The notes beneath the pieces were generated by a model. It saw nothing but the letters and a program-made list of their open reading frames with translations. It was not told the origin of the DNA and searched no databases. From Leuconostoc carnosum (GTDB taxonomy: Bacteria > Bacillota > Bacilli > Lactobacillales > Lactobacillaceae): a stretch of DNA of 64,000 bases. The stretch covers positions 83,750 through 147,749 of the forward strand of contig NZ_JACHGL010000006.1 in assembly GCF_014207505.1 (NCBI RefSeq). The letters are read 5' to 3'. Numbering within the stretch: the first letter of the stretch is position 1; every line of letters starts with the position of its first letter. This document shows positions 1 through 7,944 of the stretch, in pieces. Both the position numbers and the translations under genes were made by a program.

Positions 1-764
1 AGCGCGCCAATTGGATTCCAACGGCCAAAAATCATTGCCGCCATTGCCATAAATCCTTGTCCTACAATCGTGCTAGCGGAATAATTCAGGGAAATTGATT
101 GCGCAACAACTGCGCCACCGATACCACCGAGTAAGCCAGAAAGCATAACACCAGAATAACGTAGACGCGCAACATTTAAGCCTAAAGTATCTGCCGCTTG
201 TGGATTTTCACCAACAGAACGTAAGCGCAAACCAAACTTTGTTTTGAAAATAATATACCATGAAGCCACCGCTACTAGAATGGCTAACCAAGCTGGGCCT
301 GATGTTTTTTCAAAAAATAATTGTCCAAGTACAGGAATTTTCGATAATCCAGGTACAGTGGTATAACCAAAATCTTGGGTAATTGGTTCTGTCTGTCCCT
401 TCCCGTATAAGACTTTGATTAAGAACACACCCAACGCAGGTGCCATTAAATTAATAACAGTACCCGAAATAATATGATCAGCACGTAAGGTCACAGTCGC
501 CACAGCATGTAAAAGTGAGAATACTAGCCCAACGACGGCACCAGCAAGTAGGCTTAACCATGGTGTTGCAGCACCAAATTGATCAGCAAAAGTTAAATTA
601 AACACAACAGATGCAAAGGCGCCCATCCCCATGATACCTTCTAAACCAACGTTAACAACACCGGAACGTTCAGAAAACGTGCCACCAATCGACGTAAATA
701 TCAGTGGTGCCGAATAAACCAATGTACTAGATATAACAAGTGATAACATTGCCATTAATGACAT
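1..764 (-). CDS. Nucleoside ABC transporter permease (NupQ/YufQ-like), partial
   Basis: The reading frame opens with ATG at 764 and runs off the left edge, giving about 254 residues. It is a hydrophobic BPD_transp_2-type permease: the N-terminus contains SERSGVVNVGLEGIMGMG and a later stretch contains LRLRSVGENPQAADTLGLNV, both typical of the second permease of BMP-type nucleoside (guanosine/purine) importers. Its start lies one base after the stop of the preceding permease, so the two are translated as a pair in one operon with the ATPase gene. The substrate within the nucleoside class cannot be read from the sequence. The C-terminal end lies outside the window. Confidence 0.85.
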   Translation of the reverse strand, partial: MSLMAMLSLVISSTLVYSAPLIFTSIGGTFSERSGVVNVGLEGIMGMGAFASVVFNLTFADQFGAATPWLSLLAGAVVGLVFSLLHAVATVTLRADHIISGTVINLMAPALGVFLIKVLYGKGQTEPITQDFGYTTVPGLSKIPVLGQLFFEKTSGPAWLAILVAVASWYIIFKTKFGLRLRSVGENPQAADTLGLNVARLRYSGVMLSGLLGGIGGAVVAQSISLNYSASTIVGQGFMAMAAMIFGRWNPIGA

Positions 765-765
765 C

Positions 766-1905
766 TTATTCACCGCCTTTCTGATGACTATTGTCTTTTT
801 TGGATGTTGTATTCGCAGCTTTCTTATTCGCTGTAGCAACCGCAGCTTTTTCATCCATGGCACTCACGCGTGCCTGCATGACCATAATTAAGTAACGTGC
901 ACCAACAAAGAAAATAATGGATGCTGTCACGATGTCAACTAATTCAAAAGGAACCCCTGATGTCATTGGCATACCTAATCCACCAATTTTTAACACGGAG
1001 AAAATTGCGGCAGCACCAAGTACACCGAGGTATGAACCACCACCTAACAAGGCAACAGCCATCCCGTCAAAACCAATAGCCGGTGAACCGTTTTGTGTGA
1101 AGAAGTTCAAGTAATTACCTAAGCCTTCGATGGTTCCAGCTAAACCAGCCAAACCACCAGACATCGTCATAGCAATCACTGCGTTTCTTTTGGCTGACAT
1201 ACCAGCATATCGAGCTGCATCTGGGTTTAACCCCACGGAGCGAATTTCAAAGCCAAGTGTTGTTTTTGTCATAATAAACCAAACAACAATAGTCATAATG
1301 AAAGCAATAAAAATACCAGTAGAAATACTTGATCCTTGCGTAATATCCGTTAACCACTTGACCTGCAATGAAGCATTAGAGCCAACTTGCTTAGTTGTTT
1401 CAGCAGATTCCTTAATCGTCTTCGACATGGTATTTTGTAAAATATCATTACCTAAGAATAATAAGATATAGTTCATCATAATAGTGACAATCACTTCACT
1501 AGCACCAAATTGTGCGCGTAACCAACCTGGAATAGCACCTGCTAGACCACCTAAAGCCGTACCTAGAATCAAGACACTAGGTATCATGAGATAAGCTGGC
1601 ATGTCTGGAAAACTTAATGCATACCAAACCGAGCCAACCCAACCAGCCAAAGCTTGACCAGATAAACCAATGTTGAAAAATCCTGCCGTTTGCGCGATAG
1701 TAAAGCCTAACGCCGTCAATATCAGTGGTGTCATTTGTGTAAAGACACCACCAATATTTTGCATAGAACCAAAAGCCGAACCGATTAATGCGACATAACC
1801 CGAAATTGGATTATAACCAAATACTAACATGATAATAGCGCCCACTATTAATCCAAAAAGGATTGAAAATAGCGCAATAGATAATGAGTTTTTTTGTACA
1901 GTCAT
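766..1905 (-). CDS. Nucleoside ABC transporter permease (NupP/YufP-like)
   Basis: A 379-residue integral membrane protein with about ten hydrophobic segments. The N-terminus reads MTVQKNSLSIALFSILFG and the region near residue 220 (IRSVGLNPDAARYAGMSAKR) matches the cytoplasmic coupling loop of BMP-type nucleoside permeases; the last 25 residues are charged and Lys/Ala/Asn rich. It should form the heteromeric channel with the next permease and use the two-domain ATPase upstream. The start codon overlaps the ATPase stop by one base (TAATG), indicating translational coupling. Nucleoside specificity is inferred from family resemblance only. Confidence 0.85.
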   Translation of the reverse strand: MTVQKNSLSIALFSILFGLIVGAIIMLVFGYNPISGYVALIGSAFGSMQNIGGVFTQMTPLILTALGFTIAQTAGFFNIGLSGQALAGWVGSVWYALSFPDMPAYLMIPSVLILGTALGGLAGAIPGWLRAQFGASEVIVTIMMNYILLFLGNDILQNTMSKTIKESAETTKQVGSNASLQVKWLTDITQGSSISTGIFIAFIMTIVVWFIMTKTTLGFEIRSVGLNPDAARYAGMSAKRNAVIAMTMSGGLAGLAGTIEGLGNYLNFFTQNGSPAIGFDGMAVALLGGGSYLGVLGAAAIFSVLKIGGLGMPMTSGVPFELVDIVTASIIFFVGARYLIMVMQARVSAMDEKAAVATANKKAANTTSKKDNSHQKGGE

Positions 1906-3461
1906 TACGCATCTACCTCTTCTTTAAGTGCTGCGCGAGCATCGGCTAAGCTCATCCCCGTCATCAACAAACCTAACTCTTGTTTATTAGTATCTTTAGC
2001 ATTAACAATACCAACAATTTGACCGGCATTAATCACTGCAATACGATCAGATAAATTCAATATCTCATCAAGTTCAAAACTAACTACCAACACTGCCTTA
2101 CCCGCATCGCGCTGTTTAATGAGTCTATGATGAATATATTCAATGGCCCCAACATCTAAACCACGTGTTGGTTGGGCAGCAATGACTAGTTCATTATCAC
2201 GATTAAGTTCACGCGCAATAACTGCTTTTTGCTGGTTTCCACCAGACATCGAGCCAGCAAGCACATCAATGCCTGCTGCACGAACGTCGAATTCTGAAAC
2301 CAACTTGTTAGCCAGCTTATCCATTTCAGCTTGTTGCAATACCCCACCTTTTGAAATAGGTGATTTATAGTATGTTTGCAATGCCAAATTTTCAGACAAG
2401 GTCATGTCAATTTCCATCCCAAAACGTAAACGATCTTCCGGAATATGACCAACACCTGCTTCTGTGATTTGTCGCGGCTTTTTATTGGTAATATCCTTAC
2501 CTTGAAGCACAACTGAACCGGCTTGTATTTTTGTTAGTCCGGTAATACCTTGAATTAACTGTGTTTGACCATTACCATCAATACCGGCAATACCAACGAT
2601 TTCACCCGCTTTCACTGTTAGCGAGAAATCTTTGACAGCAGCGATACCTCGTGAATCTTGAACTTCAAGATTCTTAATGTTGAGTATTGTATTACCTGTC
2701 ACAGCATCGGCTTTTTCTGTTTTAAAGCTCACCTCGCGACCAACCATTAAATCAGCAAGTGCTTGTGATGATACCCCAGCAACAGGGAAAGTATCGATTG
2801 ATTTTCCAGAGCGAATCACTGTAACAGTATCAGCTGCTGCTCGGATTTCATCCAATTTGTGAGTAATTAAAACAATTGATTTACCTTCTTTTGCCAAATT
2901 ATGCAAAATAGTAATTAATTCGTCAATTTCTTGTGGTGTCAAAACAGCCGTTGGCTCATCAAAAATCAAAATGTCAGCACCACGATATAATGTCTTTAAA
3001 ATTTCGACACGTTGTTGTTGTCCAACAGAAATATCTGAAATTTTAGCGTAAGGGTCAACTTGTAAGCCATACCGTTCAGACAATTGCTGAATTTTTAATG
3101 CTGCTGTCTTAGTATCTAATGACAACCCTTTGGTGACTTCAGATCCTAAAATAATATTTTCTGTTACGGTAAAAGCATCAATCAACATAAAATGTTGATG
3201 AACCATGCCGATGCCCAAAGCGTCTGACTTAGATGGTGAATCAACTTGTACGGCTTTTCCATTAATCAAAATATCTCCTGAGGTTGGTTGTAGTAACCCC
3301 GTTAAAATATTCATCAAAGTAGATTTTCCAGCACCGTTCTCACCAAGTAACGCGTGAATTTCACCTTGTTGGACTTGCAAATTAATGTCATCATTGGCTG
3401 CAAAATCGCCGAATTTCTTGACGATATGTCGCATCTCAATGACTGGTGTTGATTCGGTCAT
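1905..3461 (-). CDS. Nucleoside ABC transporter ATP-binding protein (NupO-like, two ABC domains)
   Basis: A 518-residue protein with two fused ABC domains, as in sugar/nucleoside importers of the RbsA/NupO type. Domain 1 has a good Walker A (GENGAGKS, residues 40-47), a signature-like SVGQQQR and Walker B ILIFDEPT. Domain 2 has a degenerate Walker A (GIDGNGQTQ, no Lys), signature MSGGNQQK and the LVIAAQPTRGLD variant; such asymmetry is normal for this family. It powers the two permeases encoded immediately downstream. No binding-protein gene is adjacent; the best candidate is the BMP-family gene at 49322-50383. No strong Shine-Dalgarno is seen before the ATG at 3461. A hairpin with a U-run lies just upstream. 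Confidence 0.88.
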   Translation of the reverse strand: MTESTPVIEMRHIVKKFGDFAANDDINLQVQQGEIHALLGENGAGKSTLMNILTGLLQPTSGDILINGKAVQVDSPSKSDALGIGMVHQHFMLIDAFTVTENIILGSEVTKGLSLDTKTAALKIQQLSERYGLQVDPYAKISDISVGQQQRVEILKTLYRGADILIFDEPTAVLTPQEIDELITILHNLAKEGKSIVLITHKLDEIRAAADTVTVIRSGKSIDTFPVAGVSSQALADLMVGREVSFKTEKADAVTGNTILNIKNLEVQDSRGIAAVKDFSLTVKAGEIVGIAGIDGNGQTQLIQGITGLTKIQAGSVVLQGKDITNKKPRQITEAGVGHIPEDRLRFGMEIDMTLSENLALQTYYKSPISKGGVLQQAEMDKLANKLVSEFDVRAAGIDVLAGSMSGGNQQKAVIARELNRDNELVIAAQPTRGLDVGAIEYIHHRLIKQRDAGKAVLVVSFELDEILNLSDRIAVINAGQIVGIVNAKDTNKQELGLLMTGMSLADARAALKEEVDA

Positions 3462-3490
3462 ATGTTCTTTGCTTCTTTCGTTTGAATTTC

Positions 3491-3525
3491 AAAAAAATCC
3501 GCGGACAAGGCTGTTCGCGGATTTT
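3491..3525 (-). terminator. Intrinsic terminator-like hairpin in the leader of the nucleoside ABC operon
   Basis: On the minus strand a 10-bp stem (AAAATCCGCG / CGCGGATTTT) is followed directly by seven T residues, only 30 bases before the ATPase start. No upstream minus-strand gene needs a terminator here, so it may attenuate the operon. A GGATTTT segment 30 bases upstream (3555-3561) can pair with the 5' arm AAAATCC, giving a possible antiterminator. I found no match to a purine, preQ1 or other known riboswitch core. Confidence 0.6.
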
Positions 3526-3900
3526 CCTTTATATTATATTATAACATGATTCGCAAAATCCAGATGTATAATCTCCTAAAATCTCATCAGTTATTCTACT
3601 ACTTTAAATTATCTCGTAAATTGGAGGCTATCTAATACTGTACTATATAAATTTTATCCATAATTTGTATAATTATATAGTTAGTATGTTATCTTAATAG
3701 AGCATACAAATAAAACAGAGTGACAAGCGATTTTATAATTGAATTCTCAGATTAAATCACGACAGTCTCAACAGCAAAAAATATACTCTGCCAATATGAA
3801 TGACTACCTCATACACTTCAATTTTATACAGTGTATAATGTAACAAAGAACGTTATAATAGGTAATCTACATACATTTAGAAGGTAATACTAATCTCACT
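3526..3900. other. Divergent intergenic region between nucleoside ABC operon and ktrB
   Basis: An AT-rich spacer with no convincing gene. A TATAAT-like box at about 3834 (within GTGTATAATG) could serve the ktrB gene. A cluster of TATAAT-like repeats near 3530-3545 could serve the minus-strand operon. I see no riboswitch motif. Confidence 0.4.
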
Positions 3901-5304
3901 ATGTCACGGAAAATTGAACTCCCTACACCAGCGGAGATGAAAAAATTTCATAATCAATCCCAGCGCCATACCTTTTGGTCGCGTATTTCTATGCCCCAAC
4001 GCTTAACGCTTGGATTTTTAACTGTCATTTCATTTGGTGCCTTGTTACTTATGTTGCCATTTAGTTATAATGGCTCAGCTAGCCATAGTTTCATGGACGC
4101 ACTATTCACTGCCACTTCAGCAGCTTCAGTCACCGGGTTAACGGTCGTCGATACAACAACCCATTGGACTGTATTTGGTCAAATTGTCATTATGATCTTA
4201 ATTGAAATAGGCGCGCTGGGCTTCATGTCGTTTTCTGTTTTACTCTTCACAGCAACACGACGACAAATGGATTTGCGTAGCAAAATGATGGTACAAGAAG
4301 TATATAGTTTAGAGAGTTTGTACGATACTCGTGTCGTATTTGGTTACGTGATTAAATTATCCGTTATTATTCAAATTGTTGGTGCACTACTCTTATCGCC
4401 CTTTTTTATAACTGAATTTGGCATCAAACGTGGCGCATTTTATGCAGTTTTTCACGCTATTTCAGCCTTTGGAAATGCCGGATTTACTATTTTACCGCAT
4501 GGTAGTAATGCCTATATTAACCAACCTTGGATTTTATTTATCCTTGCTGGTTTGGTGGTTGCTGGCTCTCTTGGCTTCCTTGTATGGCGAGATCTATTAG
4601 TCTATCGTCATACTCGTCGGCTCACATTACACTCCAAACTTGCACTCGTTATGACTGGTAGTTTAATTTTGGGTGGCTGGTTGCTCTTTGAATTAACTGA
4701 AAAAAATTTAGCTATTGCTTCTGATGTTTCACCATTAAATCGTGTTGCGAATACTTTGTTTATGTCTATATCGTACCGTACAGCTGGTTTTACACAATTT
4801 AGTTTTAGCCAAATGGCTCCAGCTACTATCCTGCTCACAATTATGCTGATGTATGTCGGTGGCACACCTGGTTCAACAGCGGGCGGGATCAAGACAACTA
4901 CACTGGGTGTACTACTATTAAAAACAACAGCTGCGCTACGTGGCAAAACTAACGTGACTTTTGCCCATCGTCGACTCACACAAGAAAACATCACTCGTTC
5001 CTTATTGCTTGTTTTTGTTTCATTAGTTTTTCTTGGCATCCTGTCCTTTTTACTCATGTTAACGCAAGGTACGGATTCTAAATTTGGGCTCGAATATATT
5101 ATATTTGAAGTCGTTAGCGCATTTGCTACCGCAGGATTAACTTTAGGGCTAACACCACATTTAAATATTTTTGGGCAAATCGTCATTATGTTGACTATGT
5201 TTATTGGCCGTGTAGGTATCTATACTGTTATGTTTTCAGTATTAAATGTCCACAGCGACCATGCCCCCTATAAATATCCCGAAGAATCTGTTATTATTGG
5301 CTAA
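3901..5304 (+). CDS. ktrB: Potassium uptake protein KtrB (TrkH/KtrB family channel subunit)
   Basis: A 467-residue membrane protein with the four imperfect pore repeats of the Trk/Ktr superfamily: SVTGLT (about residue 76), GNAGFT, YRTAGFT and ATAGLT, each holding the selectivity-filter Gly. The GGTPGSTAGGIKTTT segment near residue 320 is the gating loop region before the last repeat. It translocates K+ (Na+-coupled in characterised KtrB proteins) and needs the cytosolic RCK ring encoded by the next gene, 62 bases downstream. A weak AAGG lies about 15 bases before the ATG. The N-terminal 30 residues are cytoplasmic and charged. Confidence 0.92.
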   Translation: MSRKIELPTPAEMKKFHNQSQRHTFWSRISMPQRLTLGFLTVISFGALLLMLPFSYNGSASHSFMDALFTATSAASVTGLTVVDTTTHWTVFGQIVIMILIEIGALGFMSFSVLLFTATRRQMDLRSKMMVQEVYSLESLYDTRVVFGYVIKLSVIIQIVGALLLSPFFITEFGIKRGAFYAVFHAISAFGNAGFTILPHGSNAYINQPWILFILAGLVVAGSLGFLVWRDLLVYRHTRRLTLHSKLALVMTGSLILGGWLLFELTEKNLAIASDVSPLNRVANTLFMSISYRTAGFTQFSFSQMAPATILLTIMLMYVGGTPGSTAGGIKTTTLGVLLLKTTAALRGKTNVTFAHRRLTQENITRSLLLVFVSLVFLGILSFLLMLTQGTDSKFGLEYIIFEVVSAFATAGLTLGLTPHLNIFGQIVIMLTMFIGRVGIYTVMFSVLNVHSDHAPYKYPEESVIIG

Positions 5305-5324
5305 TCTATTTTGAAAGGAGCTAC

Positions 5325-5357
5325 ATGTCACTGAGTTATTAAAAGACCAGGTGACAT
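5325..5357 (+). promoter_or_regulatory. Five-codon leader ORF (MSLSY) inside a hairpin ahead of ktrA
   Basis: A strong Shine-Dalgarno (GAAAGGAG, 5313-5320) precedes ATG at 5325 and the mini-ORF ATG TCA CTG AGT TAT TAA (5325-5342). Its start codon sits in the left arm of a 7-bp stem (ATGTCAC 5325-5331 / GTGACAT 5351-5357). The genuine ktrA start at 5367 has no purine-rich site at normal distance, so ribosomes may reach ktrA after translating the mini-ORF and opening the hairpin. Translational coupling is an inference. Confidence 0.5.
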
Positions 5358-5366
5358 CAAACTATC

Positions 5367-6029
5367 ATGAAACAGACATATGCTATTATTGGACTCGGCC
5401 GTTTCGGTGGTGCCCTACTAGAAACTCTTGTTGCTAACGGACAAGATGTCCTAGGTATTGATATAAATGAGGAAAATGTCAATGACTACCGAGATATTGC
5501 GACACAGGTTGTTATTGCTGATGCCCAAGAAGATGATGTCCTTAGAAAGCTAGACATTGGTAGCTTTGACCATGTGGTAATTGCCATTGGTCACAACATG
5601 CAAGCAAGCATTTTAGCGACAATTAATGCTAAAGATCTTGGTGCCAAAAATGTGATTGCCAAAGCCGAAAACAAAATACATCTCCGTGTGCTCACAAAAA
5701 TCGGTGCTGATTTAGTCGTGCAGCCCGAACGTGAAATGGGTGAACGTGTCGGACGAAAACTCTTGGCGCCAAATATGTTGAATTTCATCGAACTATCAGA
5801 TGAGTATTCTATGGCTGAAGTGCAAGTCGTTAATCCACAATTTGCTGGTAAAACAATTTCTGAACTTAATATTCATAAAAAATTCGGCTTGAATGTCATC
5901 GCCGTTCGGCATGAAGGTGAAGTTCTTGTTGCACCTAAAGCCAGTTATCGTATCCATGATAAAGACATTCTATCTGTTGTTGGACCAAAGGATATGGTCG
6001 ATGATTTTGACCAAATGACAAATAATTAA
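5367..6029 (+). CDS. ktrA: Potassium uptake regulatory subunit KtrA (RCK protein)
   Basis: A 220-residue cytosolic protein. The N-terminal RCK_N/TrkA-N Rossmann domain carries the nucleotide-binding motif IIGLGRFGGALLETL (residues 7-21) with the acidic end of strand 2 (LGIDINEE). The C-terminal TrkA-C domain spans about 135-220. KtrA forms an octameric ring that gates KtrB in response to ATP/ADP, and in many firmicutes c-di-AMP binds the TrkA-C domain. ATG 5367 is chosen because the Rossmann motif begins seven residues later, although the best ribosome site belongs to the mini-ORF upstream. Convergent with the protease gene and separated from it by a shared terminator. Confidence 0.92.
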   Translation: MKQTYAIIGLGRFGGALLETLVANGQDVLGIDINEENVNDYRDIATQVVIADAQEDDVLRKLDIGSFDHVVIAIGHNMQASILATINAKDLGAKNVIAKAENKIHLRVLTKIGADLVVQPEREMGERVGRKLLAPNMLNFIELSDEYSMAEVQVVNPQFAGKTISELNIHKKFGLNVIAVRHEGEVLVAPKASYRIHDKDILSVVGPKDMVDDFDQMTNN

Positions 6030-6041
6030 ATCATGACAATC

Positions 6042-6074
6042 AAAAAGGCAGCTATATGATATAGTTGCCTTTTT
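6042..6074. terminator. Bidirectional terminator between ktrA and the protease gene
   Basis: A 14-bp stem AAAAAGGCAGCTAT / ATAGTTGCCTTTTT (one G-T pair) with a 5-base loop has A- and T-runs on both sides, so it can end transcripts from both directions. Confidence 0.85.
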
Positions 6075-6741
6075 AATCATTATAGAGTGCTTTAAGTCGG
6101 TCAATATCAACTTTTTGGATGCCATACTCAGAGCCTTGCGCTTGCATAACAGACACGCGATCGGATACATGATCTAATCCAAGGGCATGCCCTAATTCAT
6201 GTTCAGCCGTGTTAACTTTTCTGGTTTCCGAATACCGATCTAGATAATATGTATTTAATTTAGTCACAACTGATGTCATCACTTTTTTTCCTGTTACTGG
6301 GTTAACTAAAAATTGATTTTCTGACACACCAGCCTGTGATGTGTCACTACGATTTTCAGTTGTTAACACAATATCAGCCTGATTTCTCTCAGTAACCTTC
6401 ACCAATGTCAGCACTTTTACTGCATTCCAATTATCAAAAGCTTGATGCCAAGCTACTGAGTATAACGGCATACTACTTTCAGAAACATCAAAATAGACTT
6501 TTAATGTTTTTTTTGGCCATATAGCACCGTCTAAATGTGTCACATCATGGCTTGTGGTTGTTGAGCTAGTATAACTTGATGTGCTATCTTTCGGTTCACC
6601 AGGTGAATCTAAAAGTACCTGCCATTGCTGAATTTTATTATTGAGCCAAATTTGGCCTTCTGTTATTTTACTCGGATTATAAACTAAGTAAATCACAATC
6701 CCTAATAATAGTGCTAGTTTAATTATTCTTGAAAATTTCAC
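6073..6741 (-). CDS. Matrixin-type zinc metalloprotease, membrane anchored or secreted
   Basis: A 222-residue protein with an N-terminal hydrophobic segment (about residues 8-22), then a peptidase M10-like domain. The zinc site HELGHALGLDH (181-191) matches HExxHxxGxxH with the catalytic Glu at 182, and a Met-turn candidate (SVM, 197-199) follows closely. It probably hydrolyses peptides or proteins at the outer face of the membrane; the target is unknown. The start is GTG at 6741, placed 7 bases after a perfect AGGAGG; an overlapping ATG gives only a very short frame. It stands alone, between terminators. Confidence 0.8.
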   Translation of the reverse strand: MKFSRIIKLALLLGIVIYLVYNPSKITEGQIWLNNKIQQWQVLLDSPGEPKDSTSSYTSSTTTSHDVTHLDGAIWPKKTLKVYFDVSESSMPLYSVAWHQAFDNWNAVKVLTLVKVTERNQADIVLTTENRSDTSQAGVSENQFLVNPVTGKKVMTSVVTKLNTYYLDRYSETRKVNTAEHELGHALGLDHVSDRVSVMQAQGSEYGIQKVDIDRLKALYND

Positions 6742-6854
6742 CTCGCATCCTCCTATAGTTATTGTTTAGTATCGCCTTTTAATTATACACATGTAAGATT
6801 AAAGCAACCTTAACTAACTATTAGTAAGATAATAGCAATTGAAACATCATCCTA

Positions 6855-6893
6855 ATCAAAAAGCTGCTGGTGGTTAACCAACAGCTTTTTGAT
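6855..6893. terminator. Terminator downstream of the OsmC gene (bidirectional)
   Basis: The stem ATCAAAAAGCTG / CAGCTTTTTGAT closes a GTTAACC-containing inner hairpin. T-runs exist on both strands. On the minus strand it ends the PadR/OsmC transcript. Confidence 0.8.
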
Positions 6894-6917
6894 TTACTAA
6901 AATAACTGAATTGTACT

Positions 6918-7337
6918 TTAATTTAGACTATCAACTAAAGAAATACTCACATTATCGTTACCCATTAGTAATTTTGAAACAGGACAACGACGCTCGGCAA
7001 TTGACAAAATTTCTTCTGCTTCTTGAGCACTCACATGTGGTATTTTTACCTGAACATGCACGATAAACTGAAATCCTTCCGTATCTCGAATCATATCAAT
7101 TGCGACACGTACAATGCTCTGATGTGTCAGTTGACGACGCTTCTCTTCTGCTTCAATTGTCGCATTTAAACAAGTTGAGAAAGATGCAGCTAATAACTGT
7201 TCTGGGTTCGTGCCTGCTTGGTCACTCAGTGGCCCACTAGTCACAACATCGAGATCATGACTAGTAATTGTCTTGACATGCCCTATTAAACCATCAGTAT
7301 TTTCAACTTCAGTATGATACAATGCTTGTTCTGTCAT
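6918..7337 (-). CDS. OsmC/Ohr-family peroxiredoxin
   Basis: A 139-residue cytosolic protein of the OsmC/Ohr fold. The two redox cysteines are visible: Cys56 in ASFSTCLNATIE and Cys118 in RRCPVSKLL. Ohr-type enzymes reduce organic hydroperoxides through this pair, usually with lipoyl or other dithiols. I choose ATG 7337, preceded by AGGTG at 6 bases, over an upstream GTG at 7346 that lies in the ribosome site. It follows the PadR gene by 9 bases and may be co-transcribed with it, which links peroxide or toxic-organic stress to the PadR/MFS cluster. Confidence 0.85.
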   Translation of the reverse strand: MTEQALYHTEVENTDGLIGHVKTITSHDLDVVTSGPLSDQAGTNPEQLLAASFSTCLNATIEAEEKRRQLTHQSIVRVAIDMIRDTEGFQFIVHVQVKIPHVSAQEAEEILSIAERRCPVSKLLMGNDNVSISLVDSLN

Positions 7338-7346
7338 CGTAAACAC

Positions 7347-7880
7347 CTATTCTGTCCCATTTTTGTACTGTGCTAAGGTATCATTTAGCACGGCCAAGGT
7401 TGACTTATAGTAAGCAATCCCATAATTAAACGCAATTTTTTGAGTGGTCGTCATACCACTGCCCACCCATTGATTTAATTGCTCTTTTAAATTAACTAAT
7501 TTAGCCGACTTCCGAGCAATTTCTTCCTTAATAAAGGCTATCACTTGTTCTTCTGGTAACTGTTCACTAAAATACAATCTCATTAGAAAATCAGATTTCA
7601 GTACTTCATCAGAAGTTGGTTTTAAAAGTGCTACTGAAAAAACTTTTTCTCCCGCTGGTGTAATAGAATAAACATTTTTATTTGGTTTGTCTGTCTGTGC
7701 AACTTGCTCTTTACTGACTAATCCCTCAATTTCTAGTTTCTTCAATGTTGGATAAATCATCCCAAAGGTACCATCAAAAAAATGGTTCAATCGCGTTTGA
7801 AAAATGTCATTGATTTCGTAACCAGTATGCGGACCATCTTGTAAAATACCTAAAATGATCTCTTTGCCTTTCATTGTCAC
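7347..7880 (-). CDS. PadR-family transcriptional regulator
   Basis: About 177 residues with an N-terminal winged helix (LGILQDGPHTGYEINDIFQ ... GMIYPTLKKLEIEGLV) and a C-terminal helical PadR/Vir-type dimerisation domain (about 95-175). PadR proteins repress genes for phenolic-acid or drug resistance and usually themselves. GTG 7880 sits 8 bases after GGAGG; ATG 7874 is the alternative. The gene lies 64 bases after the MFS exporter stop with an inverted repeat between, and 9 bases before the OsmC gene. The likely targets are its own promoter and perhaps the exporter. Confidence 0.85.
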   Translation of the reverse strand: MTMKGKEIILGILQDGPHTGYEINDIFQTRLNHFFDGTFGMIYPTLKKLEIEGLVSKEQVAQTDKPNKNVYSITPAGEKVFSVALLKPTSDEVLKSDFLMRLYFSEQLPEEQVIAFIKEEIARKSAKLVNLKEQLNQWVGSGMTTTQKIAFNYGIAYYKSTLAVLNDTLAQYKNGTE

Positions 7881-7897
7881 AATGATGGCCTCCAATT

Positions 7898-7940
7898 TGT
7901 ATGTTACCTAACATTATACACTACGTTAATATAACATACA
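7898..7940 (-). promoter_or_regulatory. Putative PadR operator and promoter
   Basis: A perfect 9-bp inverted repeat TGTATGTTA (7898-7906) / TAACATACA (7932-7940) encloses a TATAAT-like -10 (minus strand GTGTATAAT). The arms contain the ATGT...ACAT core found in PadR operators. Position just before the padR-like gene suggests autoregulation. Confidence 0.5.
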
Positions 7941-7944
7941 TCAA

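Noticed and set aside
3526..3661. Purine or preQ1 riboswitch ahead of the nucleoside ABC operon
   Set aside because: Neither the purine aptamer junction sequences nor a preQ1 pseudoknot pattern is present on the minus strand; only a terminator-like hairpin is.
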